Positions 43,600-54,284 of a stretch of DNA of 64,000 nt are shown here, one piece after another. The stretch's first letter is position 1. The number at the start of each line of letters is the position of its first letter. A program made the translations under genes and the position numbers. The stretch covers positions 62,001 through 126,000 of the forward strand of contig JAWPHD010003084.1 in assembly GCA_037043455.1 (NCBI GenBank), read 5' to 3'. Under the pieces are notes generated by a model that was given only the letters and a program-made list of their open reading frames with translations, did no database searches and was not told the origin of the DNA. Origin of the DNA: Cyrtodaria siliqua (Eukaryota; Mollusca; Bivalvia; Adapedonta; Hiatellidae).

Positions 43600-44360
43600 C
43601 GTACCAAGCCTAGTTGCGCCTATCATCGCTGTGTTATGGTTGACTGAGTTATGGCCTAATATACACAAACTTTATCCAGACAATTTTTCCTGAACCCTTG
43701 GCTGGATTTCAGTATAACTTGTCTGGAATGATTAGTACCAAGCCTAGTTGCACATGTTGTTGTCTGTTCCCAATCAAAGATTCCATATACCCAGTAGAGC
43801 GATACAGGCCCTCTTGGGCCTCTTGTTTAAGAGCATGCAATAGGAAACACACCATTGTTTTCTTTTTCCTAACCTTGTTAGACGTCTTTGCCATGATACT
43901 ACACAAACATTGTTGAATAATATATCTTGCCTGATACCAAAACAAACGAGGATAACCACTCTCTATATGAACAATTATGAGGTCATGATTTTGCATGTAA
44001 ACCTCCGAAGTTTAGTCAAATCAAATGTAGTTCCTATAATCATGATAATAAAACGTAATCCCTTTTTTTGATGGAAATCGGCATTATAAGTAGGGCAAAA
44101 CTTTCTATTCAGTTTTGTAGTTGTAAGTATAAGAAGAATATTAATAGTTTTACTGGATCACTGATGAATATTTTCAAAATTACGACTCTATGCTTACACT
44201 TCGTGAGCAACTATCAATTAAAACAGCTGTACCCTTGACCATTTTAGTAAACAAACAAGAACGTTCTTACATGTCTTGGGACCCCACATTTTCTGGTGAT
44301 TTTCAAGTGGAAAATTAGGTTTCTATATGAAAATTACACTCATTATAATTCAGTTGCATT
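43600..44360. other. family B remnants, then spacer
   Basis: To about 43.83 kb weak family B words; the rest has no recognised feature. Confidence 0.4.
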
Positions 44361-44362
44361 AT

Positions 44363-44507
44363 ATAAATATCGCATTCATGAGAGGGTGATAGAAAGAATG
44401 TTCACCAAGGAGGACATAATTATCGCTCGAGGCGAAGCCGAGGGTGATAATCAATATCCGAAGGGTGAACATTCTTACTATCATCCTCTCATGAATGTGA
44501 TATTTAT
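44363..44507. repeat. foldback element, about 70 bp arms
   Basis: ATAAATATCGCATTCATGAG at the left pairs with CTCATGAATGTGATATTTAT at the right. The inner arms ATTATCGCTCGAGGC and GCCGAGGGTGATAAT flank a 3 bp centre. Confidence 0.9.
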
Positions 44508-44509
44508 TT

Positions 44510-45340
44510 TATTATACCGAAATCCTCTCGGGCAAAAACAAGATACATTTTCAGTACCGATTTCACTTTGCCGGATTCCTTTTTTGAAAAAGTTGCTATG
44601 AATGTTATATCGTTGGATCGGAAATAACGTAACCAAGAAAATGAGTGGTAGTTTGTTGAAATCGGTCAAGTACTTTTGAAGTTATGATGAGTTAAAAATA
44701 GCAATTTCACCATACTGAGCCGATGACGTCACTGAAACAGCGCGCATCAAAACTGCGCATGTGATAATTGTTTTTACTATCACCCTACGATTTACTATCA
44801 CCCTGTACTATCACCCTCGCGTGAGATATTAAGAAATTACACATTGTTGTCTATGGGGATTTAGCATTAGCGTCTTATGTGAGGTATAATAATAATGTTT
44901 AACGGCTCATCAACCCATTGAGTAGCTGGAGCCGCCTCAGAGATAGGGCGAGTGAAAGATACAATGTCCATACGAATCTGGCAATCCTGCCCTACTCGTA
45001 TAGTCGTCCCCATTCTAAGCATCAGGGCCCCCTTTTATGGAACAGCGTACAACAGTTTTGATCATAAGTACTTTACTATGAATTACACCATTGCATAACC
45101 CTTAACCCGCTATATATATCTCATGGACTGTTCTTTCTTTGAATTAAGACCATTACATTTATGTGTCAAAGGTGTGTTTTGGGGGAAATGACTGATCAGC
45201 AGCCGGAAATTGTAAACCTTGATCTGGGTTTAAAATGGACGCAAATGCTATTATAGTCGTGCTTAGCGGGTTAAGGGTTGAAGGGACGCATGGCAATAAT
45301 GATTATTAGCTTATGGAATGCCGAGTTGTCCGTCATCCGT
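44510..45340. other. spacer with one 4.98-kb-type unit
   Basis: A single relative of the 4975-5425 repeat (TTTAACGGCTCATCAACCC) lies at about 44896-44960. Otherwise no feature. Confidence 0.5.
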
Positions 45341-45349
45341 CCGTCGTTT

Positions 45350-45765
45350 ACATTTGTTTCGATAGGGTTCAGGAAAAATAGACGGTAGGGCCTTCTTGTT
45401 TCATCCGGTCTTCACCAAACTTTACCACATTGTAAATATCAATAAAAGCTCCGAAATATTTAAAAACCAGCCAGATCAAACCAGTTACAGCGGAGTTATT
45501 GCCATTGATTTAGTTAAAAATGCTATATTTTGCATCGTTAAGACGATAGGGCCTTCCTTTTTCATTTGATCTTTACCAAACTTTACCAGATTCGGATCAG
45601 TAGCAGCGGAGTTATGGCCCTTGAATTAGTTATATTTTGCTCGTTAAGACGATAGGTACTTCCTTTTCCATCCAATCTTTACAACAATTAACTTCGAAAA
45701 CCAAGTTCGAATACCAGCTATATCGACCCAGGAACACCAGAGTTATGTGCTCTTGAATTATTGAT
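45350..45765. repeat. family B units
   Basis: Three units with AAACTTTACCA, AAAACCAGCCAGATC and GCGGAGTTAT[GT]GCC. Confidence 0.75.
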
Positions 45766-45769
45766 ATGG

Positions 45770-46366
45770 GTCTTTTTCTACATTGATCAGCATAACATGA
45801 TGTTGATCCTTGCCGAAAATCGTTTTGATTCGACGTTAAACATGGCTGCAGCGGCCATCTTTGTTTACATAAGAGTTATATAGTAAAAATTTGTAGCAAC
45901 TACTCCTCTGCAACTTCTTAACGGATGTTCATGAAACTTCACAGGAATATGGCTCTTGATATCTAATTGATCCTAGCAAAATTTCAGTCAGGCCGGAAAT
46001 TCGTGATGACCGCCACGGCTATAAATATATTTTTAAAATGCAAGTTTGTAGTGACTACTTCTTGAAAACTGTAAGTGATATTGATATGGGACTTTTTCTA
46101 AAATAATCATCATGATATGACGTTGATCCCTGTCGAAAATTATTTAGAATCAACATTAAACATGGGCACCAGCGGCCATCTTTGTTTACATAGAGTTATA
46201 TAATGAAAATTGTAGTGACTACTCCTCTGAAACTACTTGATGGATTTTCATGAAACTTCACAGGAATGTTGCTCTTGATGTCAAATTGATCCTAGCATAA
46301 TTTCAGGTCGGCCGAACATTCAAAATGGCGGCCATGGCTAAGAATAGATTCTTAAAAAGCAAGATA
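45770..46366. repeat. family A tandem block, 2 units
   Basis: Same cycle as 21665-23345: GTAAGTGATATTGATATGGG, CGGCCATCTTTGTTTACATA, CATGAAACTTCACAGGAATG. Confidence 0.85.
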
Positions 46367-46655
46367 AGATCATGGCGGGGATTTCTTTATTTACACTGTC
46401 CTATTTTAATGGGATGACAGTAGGGTAAATGTGAGGTTTGGTGCACCCTAGAACCGGTTTAAACCCCCAGTGGCCTACTTTGCCACTGACCGTTCCAAGG
46501 CGGTAGCCCTATTGTCAACCCTTTTGTGTTTGTGATGTCGATTGCATTTATTATTACTTTTGCCTTCTTGTTTGTCTGTTTGCGTGTTTGTTTCTGTGTT
46601 TTGTGGTTGACTGTCCTCCTTGAATATTACTTTCCCTGTCCGATCATTTTATATT
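46367..46655 (+). mobile_element. solitary 3' tail of the PLE family, plus orientation
   Basis: Starts AGATCATGGCGGGGATTTC, exactly as at 39996, and ends CCCTGTCCGATCATTTTATA. Confidence 0.8.
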
Positions 46656-47160
46656 TGTTTGTAGCAAGCAACTACTTCTTGAAAACTGTAAGTGATATTG
46701 ATATGGGACTTTTTCTACACAAACTTTGTCCGGACTAGTTCTCCTGAACCCCTGACCGGATTTCAGAGGGATGATCAGTACCAAGCCTAGTTGTGCATAT
46801 CATCACCATGTTCCGATTGAAATATTTTTGGCTGCTGAACACCTGGCCGGACGAAACTTGGCAAGTATGATCTGTATCAAGCTTAGTTGTGCATATCATC
46901 ACCGTGTTTCTGTTGAATGAGCGGTAGTTAGCATATATACCACTACCACTCATGAACAGTCTCAATCAAACCGAGACTGCAATATTTCGTATGTGTCGTG
47001 CTCGGCCGTTTCCAAAGGTCCATTATCATACTCTTTTTTAGTCGAGTTATGGCCCTTTAAAGGTTTTAATACACAAGCTTTGTCCCGACTTCTTGTCCTG
47101 ATCCCCCGTTTAGCCAGTAGAGCGTCCACAGGCCCTCTTTGGTCTCTTTTTTAAAACCTG
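46656..47160. repeat. mosaic of family A, B and element C pieces
   Basis: A family A stub (46675-46720) and family B text are followed by an element C 3' part at 46919-47037 (GAGCGGTAGTTAGCAT, AGTCTC...GAGACT hairpin), then family B again. Confidence 0.75.
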
Positions 47161-47244
47161 TCCCGTTAGTTTTCCTTCATAACATCAATCATTAATATTA
47201 ATTTTTAGAATTATTGTTCAAAGCAAATTGTTTTTACATATTAC

Positions 47245-47325
47245 CAACTATATATTATATTGCACCAACTATATATTATATTGCACCAACTATATATTAT
47301 ATTGCACCAATAATATATTTAAAAA
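47245..47325. repeat. 21 bp tandem repeat (CAACTATATATTATATTGCAC), 3-4 copies
   Basis: Direct near-perfect repeats visible by eye. Confidence 0.9.
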
Positions 47326-47329
47326 CGTG

Positions 47330-47695
47330 ATAGAATAACGAAGATAACTGAAATCACTACGTGCACATAAAATGTAAACATTGAATGCTTAGGTAAAAAA
47401 AAATGGACGATTTAAAAAATTCATTTATGATCAGAATTAACATAAGTTGAAGTTGAATTTGTAGGAGGAAAAGAGAATATATTCATGTCACTGGATATAA
47501 TTCAAGGACATTTAAGTTTCTCTAGGGAAAATTAGTTGATTCATAATGAGAATAACTTTTATATTTTAGTTCAATTCTTTCAGACAAACATAAATTATTT
47601 ATCATCTAACTAATTTATAACCTTCTTATTTATAAATAATAACAAACAACTGTATAGGAGCGGTTATGTATGGGTAATACACTTATATTGATTTT
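47330..47695. other. AT-rich spacer
   Basis: No feature recognised. Confidence 0.4.
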
Positions 47696-47699
47696 GATA

Positions 47700-48325
47700 T
47701 CAATACGACTTGTCGCGCACTAAACCCAGGTCCGAGGCTCCAAGGTCAAGGTCACACTTAGAGGTAAGAGGTCAAATTGTGTCCAGTCAATAACTCTGGC
47801 ATTCCTGGACGTATTTTCAAATAACTTGCCACAATCGCTCACCACAACAAGACGACTTGTTGCGCACAAAATCCAGGTCCATAACTCCAAGGTCAAGGTC
47901 ACACCTAGAGGTCAAATGTCAAATCGTGTCTGGTCAATAAATGGCATTACTGGACGAATTTTTAAATAACTTGGCACAAGTGCTCACTACAACAGGACAA
48001 TGTGTCACGCACAACATCCAGGTCTGTGGCCAAAAGGTCAAGGTCACACTTAGAGGTCAAATGTCAACAATGTCCGGACAGTAACTCTGGCATTCCTGGA
48101 CGAATTTTCAAATAACTTGGCACAATTGCTCACCACAACAAGACGACATGTTGCGCACAAAATCCAGGTCCCTGGCTCCATGGTCAAGGTCACACGATTT
48201 TCAAATAACTTGGCACAAGTGCTCACCATAACCAGACGACGTGTCGCGCATTAAATCCTGGTCCGTGGCTCCAAGGTCAAGGTCACACTTACAGGTCAAA
48301 GGTCACTTCGGGGGCATTTGTCGTT
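47700..48325. repeat. family E tandem block, inverted orientation, about 4-5 units
   Basis: Units with CTCCAAGGTCAAGGTCACAC, TTTCAAATAACTTGGCACAA, CTCACCACAACAAGACGAC. Reverse complement of the 17.2-17.5 kb copies. Confidence 0.85.
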
Positions 48326-48329
48326 TGCT

Positions 48330-48730
48330 GTGAAATTTCTTGTTTATATATCTACAGTGTTATATAGTTCTCTGGCATATTATGACATATTGTAAGACAC
48401 TGATACGCATCTTCATTATAACGGATAGATTGTTCAGCAAATTCTTTAATAGGCCAATTTAAAAAAAGGTTTACTTTCTATCAATTTCAAAGAATTTGGG
48501 AGTGGAGGTCAGTAGGTAGGAAGATGTTTGTTACAACATATTTTTATATAGCCGGTATAGAGAGAAGGGCCAGACCTTTACAATGGTTGCTAATATTTAG
48601 GGTATGTCTAGTTAGTCGAAACGCGAGTATTTTTACTTTGGTCGTATATTTAATTCCAACTTAGTGTTTTTCGTATCATTTTCTGTTAAATTGTTCTGCT
48701 TATTTTGATCCACCATTTTACGTCTATTTC
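48330..48730. other. presumed intron
   Basis: No repeat family recognised. It ends in a pyrimidine-rich acceptor (TTTTACGTCTATTTCAG) for the next exon. Confidence 0.4.
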
Positions 48731-48732
48731 AG

Positions 48733-48910
48733 ACTACCCCAAACCCCTGATCTGATGGAGACACAGGTGATCATTATTGGCTGCGTGTGCATCAGCATCC
48801 TCATCATAACACTAATAGTTCTTGTCTGCATCATATATCGGGGACGACAGAAAAATAAAGGAGAGTATCGGGGAAGACAGAAAAACCAAAGAGAGAATTT
48901 AGGGCCTTAA
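48733..48910 (+). CDS. terminal exon: membrane anchor and short cytoplasmic tail
   Basis: After acceptor CTATTTCAG (phase 2 entry) the frame reads LPQTPDLMETQ. It continues with about 21 hydrophobic residues (VIIIGCVCISILIITL...), then a basic tail YRGRQKNKGEYRGRQKNQRE ending NLGP and TAA at 48908-48910. This is the C terminus of a type I single-pass membrane protein. The tail holds a tandem 30 bp duplication (48836-48865 and 48866-48895). The other two frames hit stops early. The ectodomain exons are not identified, except possibly 41519-41617, which has the matching phase. Confidence 0.55.
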
Positions 48911-48929
48911 TTAATTTAATGTCTCATCA

Positions 48930-50715
48930 ATACCGTACAATATTAAGTTTCCCACATTGAGATGACCCGTAAATACCACATGTGATTAAGTTTGCTACAA
49001 TGAGCTGACTTGTCAATACTATATATGATTAAGTTACCTACATAGAGTTGACCCGTCAATACCATATATAATTAAGTTTCATACAATGAGTTGACCCGTC
49101 AATACAATATATGATTAAGTTTCCTACAATGAGCTGACCCGTCAATATCATATATGATTAATACATTGAGTTGACCCGTCAAAACCATATGTTTCCTACA
49201 ATGATTTGACACGTCAATACCATAGCCTATATGATTAAGTTAGCTACAATGAGTTGACCCGTCAATATCATATATGATTAAGGTGACTATAATGAGTTGA
49301 CCCGTCAATATCATATATGATTTAGTTTCCTACAATGAGTTGACCCGTCGATACCATATATGATTAAGTTTCCTACATTGAGTTGACCCGTCAATACCAT
49401 ATATGATTTAGTTTCCTACAATGAGTTGACCCGTCAATACCATATATGATTAAGTTTCCTACATTGAGTTGACCCGTCAATTCCATATATGATTTAGTTT
49501 CCTACAATGAGTTGACCCGTCAATACCATATATGATTAAGTTTCCTACATTGGGTTGACCCGTCAATACCATATATGATTAAGTTTCCTACATTGAGTTG
49601 ACCCGTCAATTCCATATATGATTTAGTTTCCTACAATGAGTTGACCCGTCAATACCATATATGATTAAGTTTCCTACATTGAGTTGACCCGTCAATACCA
49701 TATATGATTTAGTTTCCTACAATGAGTTGACCCGTCAATGCCATATATGATAAAGTTTCCTACAATGAGTTGACCAGTCAGTACCATATATGATTAGGTT
49801 TCCAAAAATGAGTTGACCCGTCAATACCATAAATTATTAAGTTTGCTACAATGAGCTGACCAGTCAATACCATATATGATTTAGTTTCCTACATTGAGTT
49901 AACCCGTCAATACCATATAAGATTAAGTTCCCTACGACGAGTTGACCTGTCAATACCATATATGATTAAGATTCGTACATTGAGATGACCCGTCAATACC
50001 ATATATGAACATTCCTACAATGAGTTGAACCATCCATACAATATATGATTTAGTTTGCTACAATGAGTTGACCCATCAATACCTTATATGATTAAGTTTG
50101 CTACAATGAGTTGACCCGTCAATACCATATATGATTAAGTTTGCTACATTGAGTTGACCCGTCAATACCATATAAGATTAACTTTCCTACAATGAGCTAA
50201 CCCGTCAATACCATATATGATTAGGTTTTCTACAATGAGCTGACCCGTCAATATCATATATGAATACGTTTGTTACAATGAGTTGACTGTTTAATACCAT
50301 ATATGATTAACTTTTCTACAATGAGTTGACCAGTCCGTACCATATATGATTAAGTTTGCTACAATGAGCTGACCCGTCAATATCATATATGAATAAGTTT
50401 GCTACAATTAGTTGACCCTTCGACTGAGTTGACGCGCCAATACCATATATGATTAAGTTTGCTACAATGAGCTGACCCGTCAATACTATATATGATTTAG
50501 TTTCCTACATTGAGTTGACTCGTCAATGCCATATATGATTTAGTTTCCTACAATGAGCTGACCAGTCAATACCATATATGATTAAGTTTGCTATAATGAG
50601 TTGACCCTTCAGTACCATATATGATTAAGTTTCCTACATTGGGTTGACCCGTCAATACCATATATGATAAAGTTTCCTACATTGAGTTGACCATCAATAC
50701 CATATATGATTACGT
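48930..50715. repeat. minisatellite, 43 bp unit, about 41 copies
   Basis: Unit GAGTTGACCCGTCAATACCA followed by TATATGATTAAGTTTCCTAC and AAT, with point variants and a few deletions. It begins within 20 bp of the stop codon of the membrane-anchor exon, so it probably overlaps its 3' UTR. Confidence 0.97.
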
Positions 50716-50782
50716 CAACTCAGGATATAAACTTGGTGTTGTCGGTTGCTTCATTTTGTTTAATAAGAAAGAAATTAATTAA

Positions 50783-51136
50783 TTAAATTAATAATGATGC
50801 CACCGTATTTACAACGTTAGAGTTGGTAATCTTGCATAGAAAGTTAATGGCAAAACCAGCACTAATATCTAAAGGTCTATCAAAGTTATCGTGTCTGCGT
50901 GGGGTGGTGTTAAGCGTTATATCATAATTTGGTTTTTCAACACAACTGACATAGACCACTACAGACACATCACCCCTTGTTCGTTCACTTGCCAAACCTA
51001 TACCCACCATCCGCACACGACGTGTCATTACATCTGTTTCTCCTCCTTCTCCCCCCACCTCCATTACCAAATGAGAGTACCTTGCCCACCTAATGTGCAC
51101 CCTTAGCCTCCGCAAATATTGTAATAAGATTATCAA
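50783..51136 (-). CDS. small ORF B, unknown (117 aa)
   Basis: 117 codons, overlapping the 3' end of ORF A in another frame. It contains GGEGGETDVMTRRVRMVGIG, VSVVVYVSCVEKPNYD and a hydrophobic C-terminal half (AGFAINFLCKITNSNVVNT). The central DNA (51000-51080) is more GC-rich than its surroundings. No family recognised. The compact overlapping layout and composition jump suggest material from a mobile element or virus-like source, but this could be chance. Confidence 0.25.
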   Translation of the reverse strand: MIILLQYLRRLRVHIRWARYSHLVMEVGGEGGETDVMTRRVRMVGIGLASERTRGDVSVVVYVSCVEKPNYDITLNTTPRRHDNFDRPLDISAGFAINFLCKITNSNVVNTVASLLI

Positions 51137-51263
51137 CTTTATCTCTCAATTGGTTGAATTGGTTAACAATAGGCACAACTCGCCTATGTAAATCTAGAAC
51201 ATGATTGTTTAAAGTCTCTAAGTCTTCTGTTTTCTCAGGTTTTGTTGCTCCAAATATACTCAT
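51090..51263 (-). CDS. small ORF A, unknown (57 aa)
   Basis: ATG at 51263-51261, stop TAG at 51092-51090. Reads MSIFGATKPEKTEDLETLNN, then HVLDLHRRVVPIVNQFNQLR, DKVDNLITIF. It has heptad-like spacing of Leu/Val/Ile suggestive of one amphipathic helix or coiled coil. It ends inside the start of ORF B. No homologue recognised. Confidence 0.3.
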   Translation of the reverse strand: MSIFGATKPEKTEDLETLNNHVLDLHRRVVPIVNQFNQLRDKVDNLITIFAEAKGAH

Positions 51264-51294
51264 TTATTTTTTTAAAAAATATAAATATTTTGAA

Positions 51295-51795
51295 ATAAAT
51301 TTGTTAAACTAAAAGCTCTAGTTATAGAATCTAGCTGTATGATGTTGTCTAATGATGACATATACATGTGTGAAGTTTCAATCCATTATGTAAAGTAGTT
51401 TCTGAGATACAAGCTGACATACAAACTTTAATTAAATTTGTAATCATAAAAGAGGCCATCATTTTGTTAAAATAAAAGCACGAGTTATAGAACCTGACCG
51501 AACGATGTTCTCTAATGATGCCAAATGCATGTGTGAAGTTTCAATCCATTATGTAAAGTAGTTTCGGCAAGATTACATACAAACTTTAATCAACAATCTT
51601 ACATACAAACTTAACCAACTTTTGTAAGTATAAAAGAGGTCATACGTTTGTTAAAATAAAAGATTGAGTTATAGCACCTAGTTGTATGATGTTTTCTTAT
51701 AATGATAAATACATGTGTGAAATTTCAATTCATTATCTAAAGCAGTTTCGGAGATACAAGCTTACATACAAACTTTAACCCAGACGACGACGACG
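51295..51795. repeat. tandem repeat, about 155 bp, 3 units
   Basis: Units with GTGTGAAGTTTCAATCCATT, ATGTAAAGTAGTTTC and ACATACAAACTTTAA. Confidence 0.85.
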
Positions 51796-51799
51796 ATCA

Positions 51800-52255
51800 A
51801 GTGATGACAATAGCTCTTCTTTTTTTCCTTTGAAAAGTTCGAGCTAAAAAGGAGCACAATTCTGTAACATTCAGAACGAATGTATCGCACTTGTTTGTAC
51901 GAGTTCCTCTTATGTTAGTGAATGCATGTGTAAAGTTTCTGTCAGGCTGTTTCTGAGATATGAGCTTACCGAAAAAGGTCAAGTAAGTACAAAAAGGGAA
52001 ATAACTTTGTCAAAATATGTTGCAGACTTATGTGACTTGCTTGTAGCATGTTATCTATTTCCATTGAAAAGTATATAGTTAGTATGTATAATAACATCAT
52101 AATGATAAGTAATTGCTTGAAACGTCCTGTTTATAACCCTTGTTTTATGGGTAGTTAGACAGCAAACCAACATTTTTTATGATCTGCCTGGCTCACTAGA
52201 CATACCAGCTTCATGGCTCCAGTGCGCCACGCTGTCTATTGATTATACTTCTTGA
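51800..52255. other. weak continuation of the 155 bp repeat, then spacer
   Basis: One decayed unit near 51910-51970 (ATGTGTAAAGTTTCTGTC, TTTCTGAGATATGAGCTTAC). Nothing else recognised. Confidence 0.45.
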
Positions 52256-52261
52256 CACCGC

Positions 52262-52475
52262 ATATTCAAATGCGGAAACGTGGCTCAATCATAGATGGAG
52301 TGTCTACAGTAGAATTTTCAGCAATTCTGAGGGTTAGTAGGTTCTAGACCCATTCTCCATATGTTTATCTAGATGTAATTGGAGGATGAGCCTGGCATGT
52401 TCATCACTGTTTGGCGTCATGTAACCTTTCTTGTGTTGGTGCGCCGTAAAACCTCAATTAAATTCAATTCAATTT
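52262..52475 (+). mobile_element. SINE-like element with AATTCAATTCAATT tail
   Basis: Same family as 14971-15142: AACGTGGCTCAATCATAGAT, GGAGTGTCTACAGTAGAATT, GGATGAGCCTGGCATGTTCA, TGTTGGTGCGCCGTAAAACC, then the ATTCA-rich tail. Confidence 0.75.
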
Positions 52476-52599
52476 TCCTATTCATACTTGTACGAGATCT
52501 CCTTGAAACAAAATTTCAAATCAAATTTGGCTAAAATCGGAAACAGTTTACTAAAGTTTTTGTTAAGCAAGCTAACTTTCTAACATGTTTCCATAATCA

Positions 52600-52990
52600 A
52601 GGAAAACAACTCTGGAACACACGTTGAATTTGCTCATTGTCAAACTCGTCTTAGATCTTTTTGAAGCAACAATTCATGTAAACTTTTGCAATGTTACCAC
52701 TCTAGCTTTCCATCTTTCATCTGATCTTTTAAACTCGACGATATTGTTGATATAAAATGAAAGCTAGGACTATTTCGAAAACAAACTCGGTCGGATTTGT
52801 AACAGCACTGTCCAGTGATATAGATTTCCCTTGATTTAGTTAAATATGCTTTGTTGCCACTGTAGCTTCTTCATAGTTCACCCCATCCTCACGGAACTTG
52901 AACCGATAGTTGATATAAATGAAAGCTCGGAAAAGTAAAAACCAGCTAGACTGGATTAGCAACACAGAGTTATGACCCTTGATTTACTGC
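52600..52990. repeat. decayed family B units
   Basis: GTTGATATAAA[AT]GAAAGCT, AAAACCAGCTAGACTGGATT and ACAGAGTTATGACCCTTGAT. Confidence 0.65.
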
Positions 52991-53034
52991 AAAAAGCTTG
53001 TTTATTTGGTTAACTGAAGAACTATACTCCATGT

Positions 53035-53242
53035 CCACCGCCATATGCATGCCATCTTCGGGATGGTTAAATTTTTATACTATTGATTTTATGAATATTG
53101 AGTTCTGCTCAACCCGGGGCTAGATGGCGTGAGCGGTAGCTAGCATATTTCACTACCGTTCATGAACAGTCTCAATCAAACCGAGACTGCAGTATTTCGT
53201 ATATGTCGTGTTCGGCCGTTTCCAAAGGTCCACTCTCATACT
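53035..53242. repeat. interspersed element C, copy 2
   Basis: Near-complete match to 20988-21208, including the AGTCTC/GAGACT hairpin. It directly abuts the solo LTR. Confidence 0.85.
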
Positions 53243-53740
53243 TTTAGATTAGTCGCATCTAGTATGCAGTAGGAAAACATTACCATGGATGGTCACAAAA
53301 TAATCTCGAGTAGAGCGTATTGGTCGTACATAGCTCTTGTAAGCACTTGTCAGTCAAATGCTAATCCATTGTTCAGTTGAAACAATTTCAACAGTTGCAT
53401 GATATCTTCATGTACACGGAAAAATGAGCAATTGAGATTTAGCGCCTGTAGATGGAGTACGACAGGGCCGTTCAATAAGTTTATATGTGCGTTAATGCAT
53501 GTAAAAGTATAGGTATTTTACAATCTTGAACGTTGGTTATAAAATCTATTGTTCTCCAGTCATGGCCGGGATTGATTGAAAGTTGCTTTGTTTGGGGCAA
53601 AAGTTCAGTATTTGTTTTATGAAATTTTATCGCACGTTTGTATTCAGTGGGCGTCTCCATCTTGTTTGGCGATGTTACTACATCCGGTTAGCTTTCATGT
53701 TTCTCAAATATTAACTTGATATAACTAGACTATGATTCAG

Positions 53741-54239
53741 AAGAAATATAAAAAGATCGGATAAAGAAGGATAAAAATATCGGACAGGGAAAGCAGCATT
53801 CAAGGACGACAGTCAACCACAAAACACAAAATCAAACACGCAAACAGACAAACGAAAAGGCAAAAGTAATAAAAAATGCAAACGACATCACAAACACAAA
53901 AGAGTTGACAATAGGGCTACCGCCTTGGAACGGTCAGTGGCAAAGTAGGCCACTGGGGGTTTAAACCGGTTCTAGGGTGCACCAAACCTCACACTTTCCT
54001 ACTGTCATCCCATTAAAACAGGACAGTGTAAATAAAGAAATCCCCTCCATGATCTAATCTCTAACCAACAAGGCAGCATCAATAGGCAATATAAGTAAAA
54101 CACAAATATGCTCGTGTAAATATAATACAAAAAAACAATAGTATAGAAAGCCACAATGAAGGTACTCAATGACTTTGCAGAAGCCAGAGCAGTAAGAGAA
54201 TACACCATTAAGGGCACGACAAGAAAGATCATGGACAAA
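53741..54239 (-). other. 3' UTR/tail of the PLE
   Basis: Contains TAAACCGGTTCTAGGGTGCA and the terminal AAGATCGG duplication (AAAAGATCGGATAAAG, AAAATATCGGACAGGG at 53752-53790). This is the piece amplified as solitary tails elsewhere. Confidence 0.75.
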
Positions 54240-54284
54240 CATCAAACGCCACCGTCCCAATGGGCTTTAGGTAGGCGTCATCAT
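54240..54284 (-). promoter_or_regulatory. SECIS-like hairpin
   Basis: Minus strand: ATGATG, then ACGCCTACC, TAAAGCCCATTGGGAC, GGTGGCGT, TTGATG. ACGCC-T-ACC pairs with GGTGGCGT (one bulged T). The internal loop carries AAA, with 12 nt between the first ATGA and AAA. A mini-stem CCC/GGG closes above with loop ATT, and the 3' side offers TGAT opposite ATGA. This is the layout of a form-2 eukaryotic SECIS element. It overlaps the last codons and the TAA stop of the ORF. Function is inferred only. Confidence 0.5.

Noticed and set aside
48930..50715. CRISPR-like regular repeats
   Set aside because: The 43 bp units are contiguous with no unique spacers, and the context is eukaryotic.
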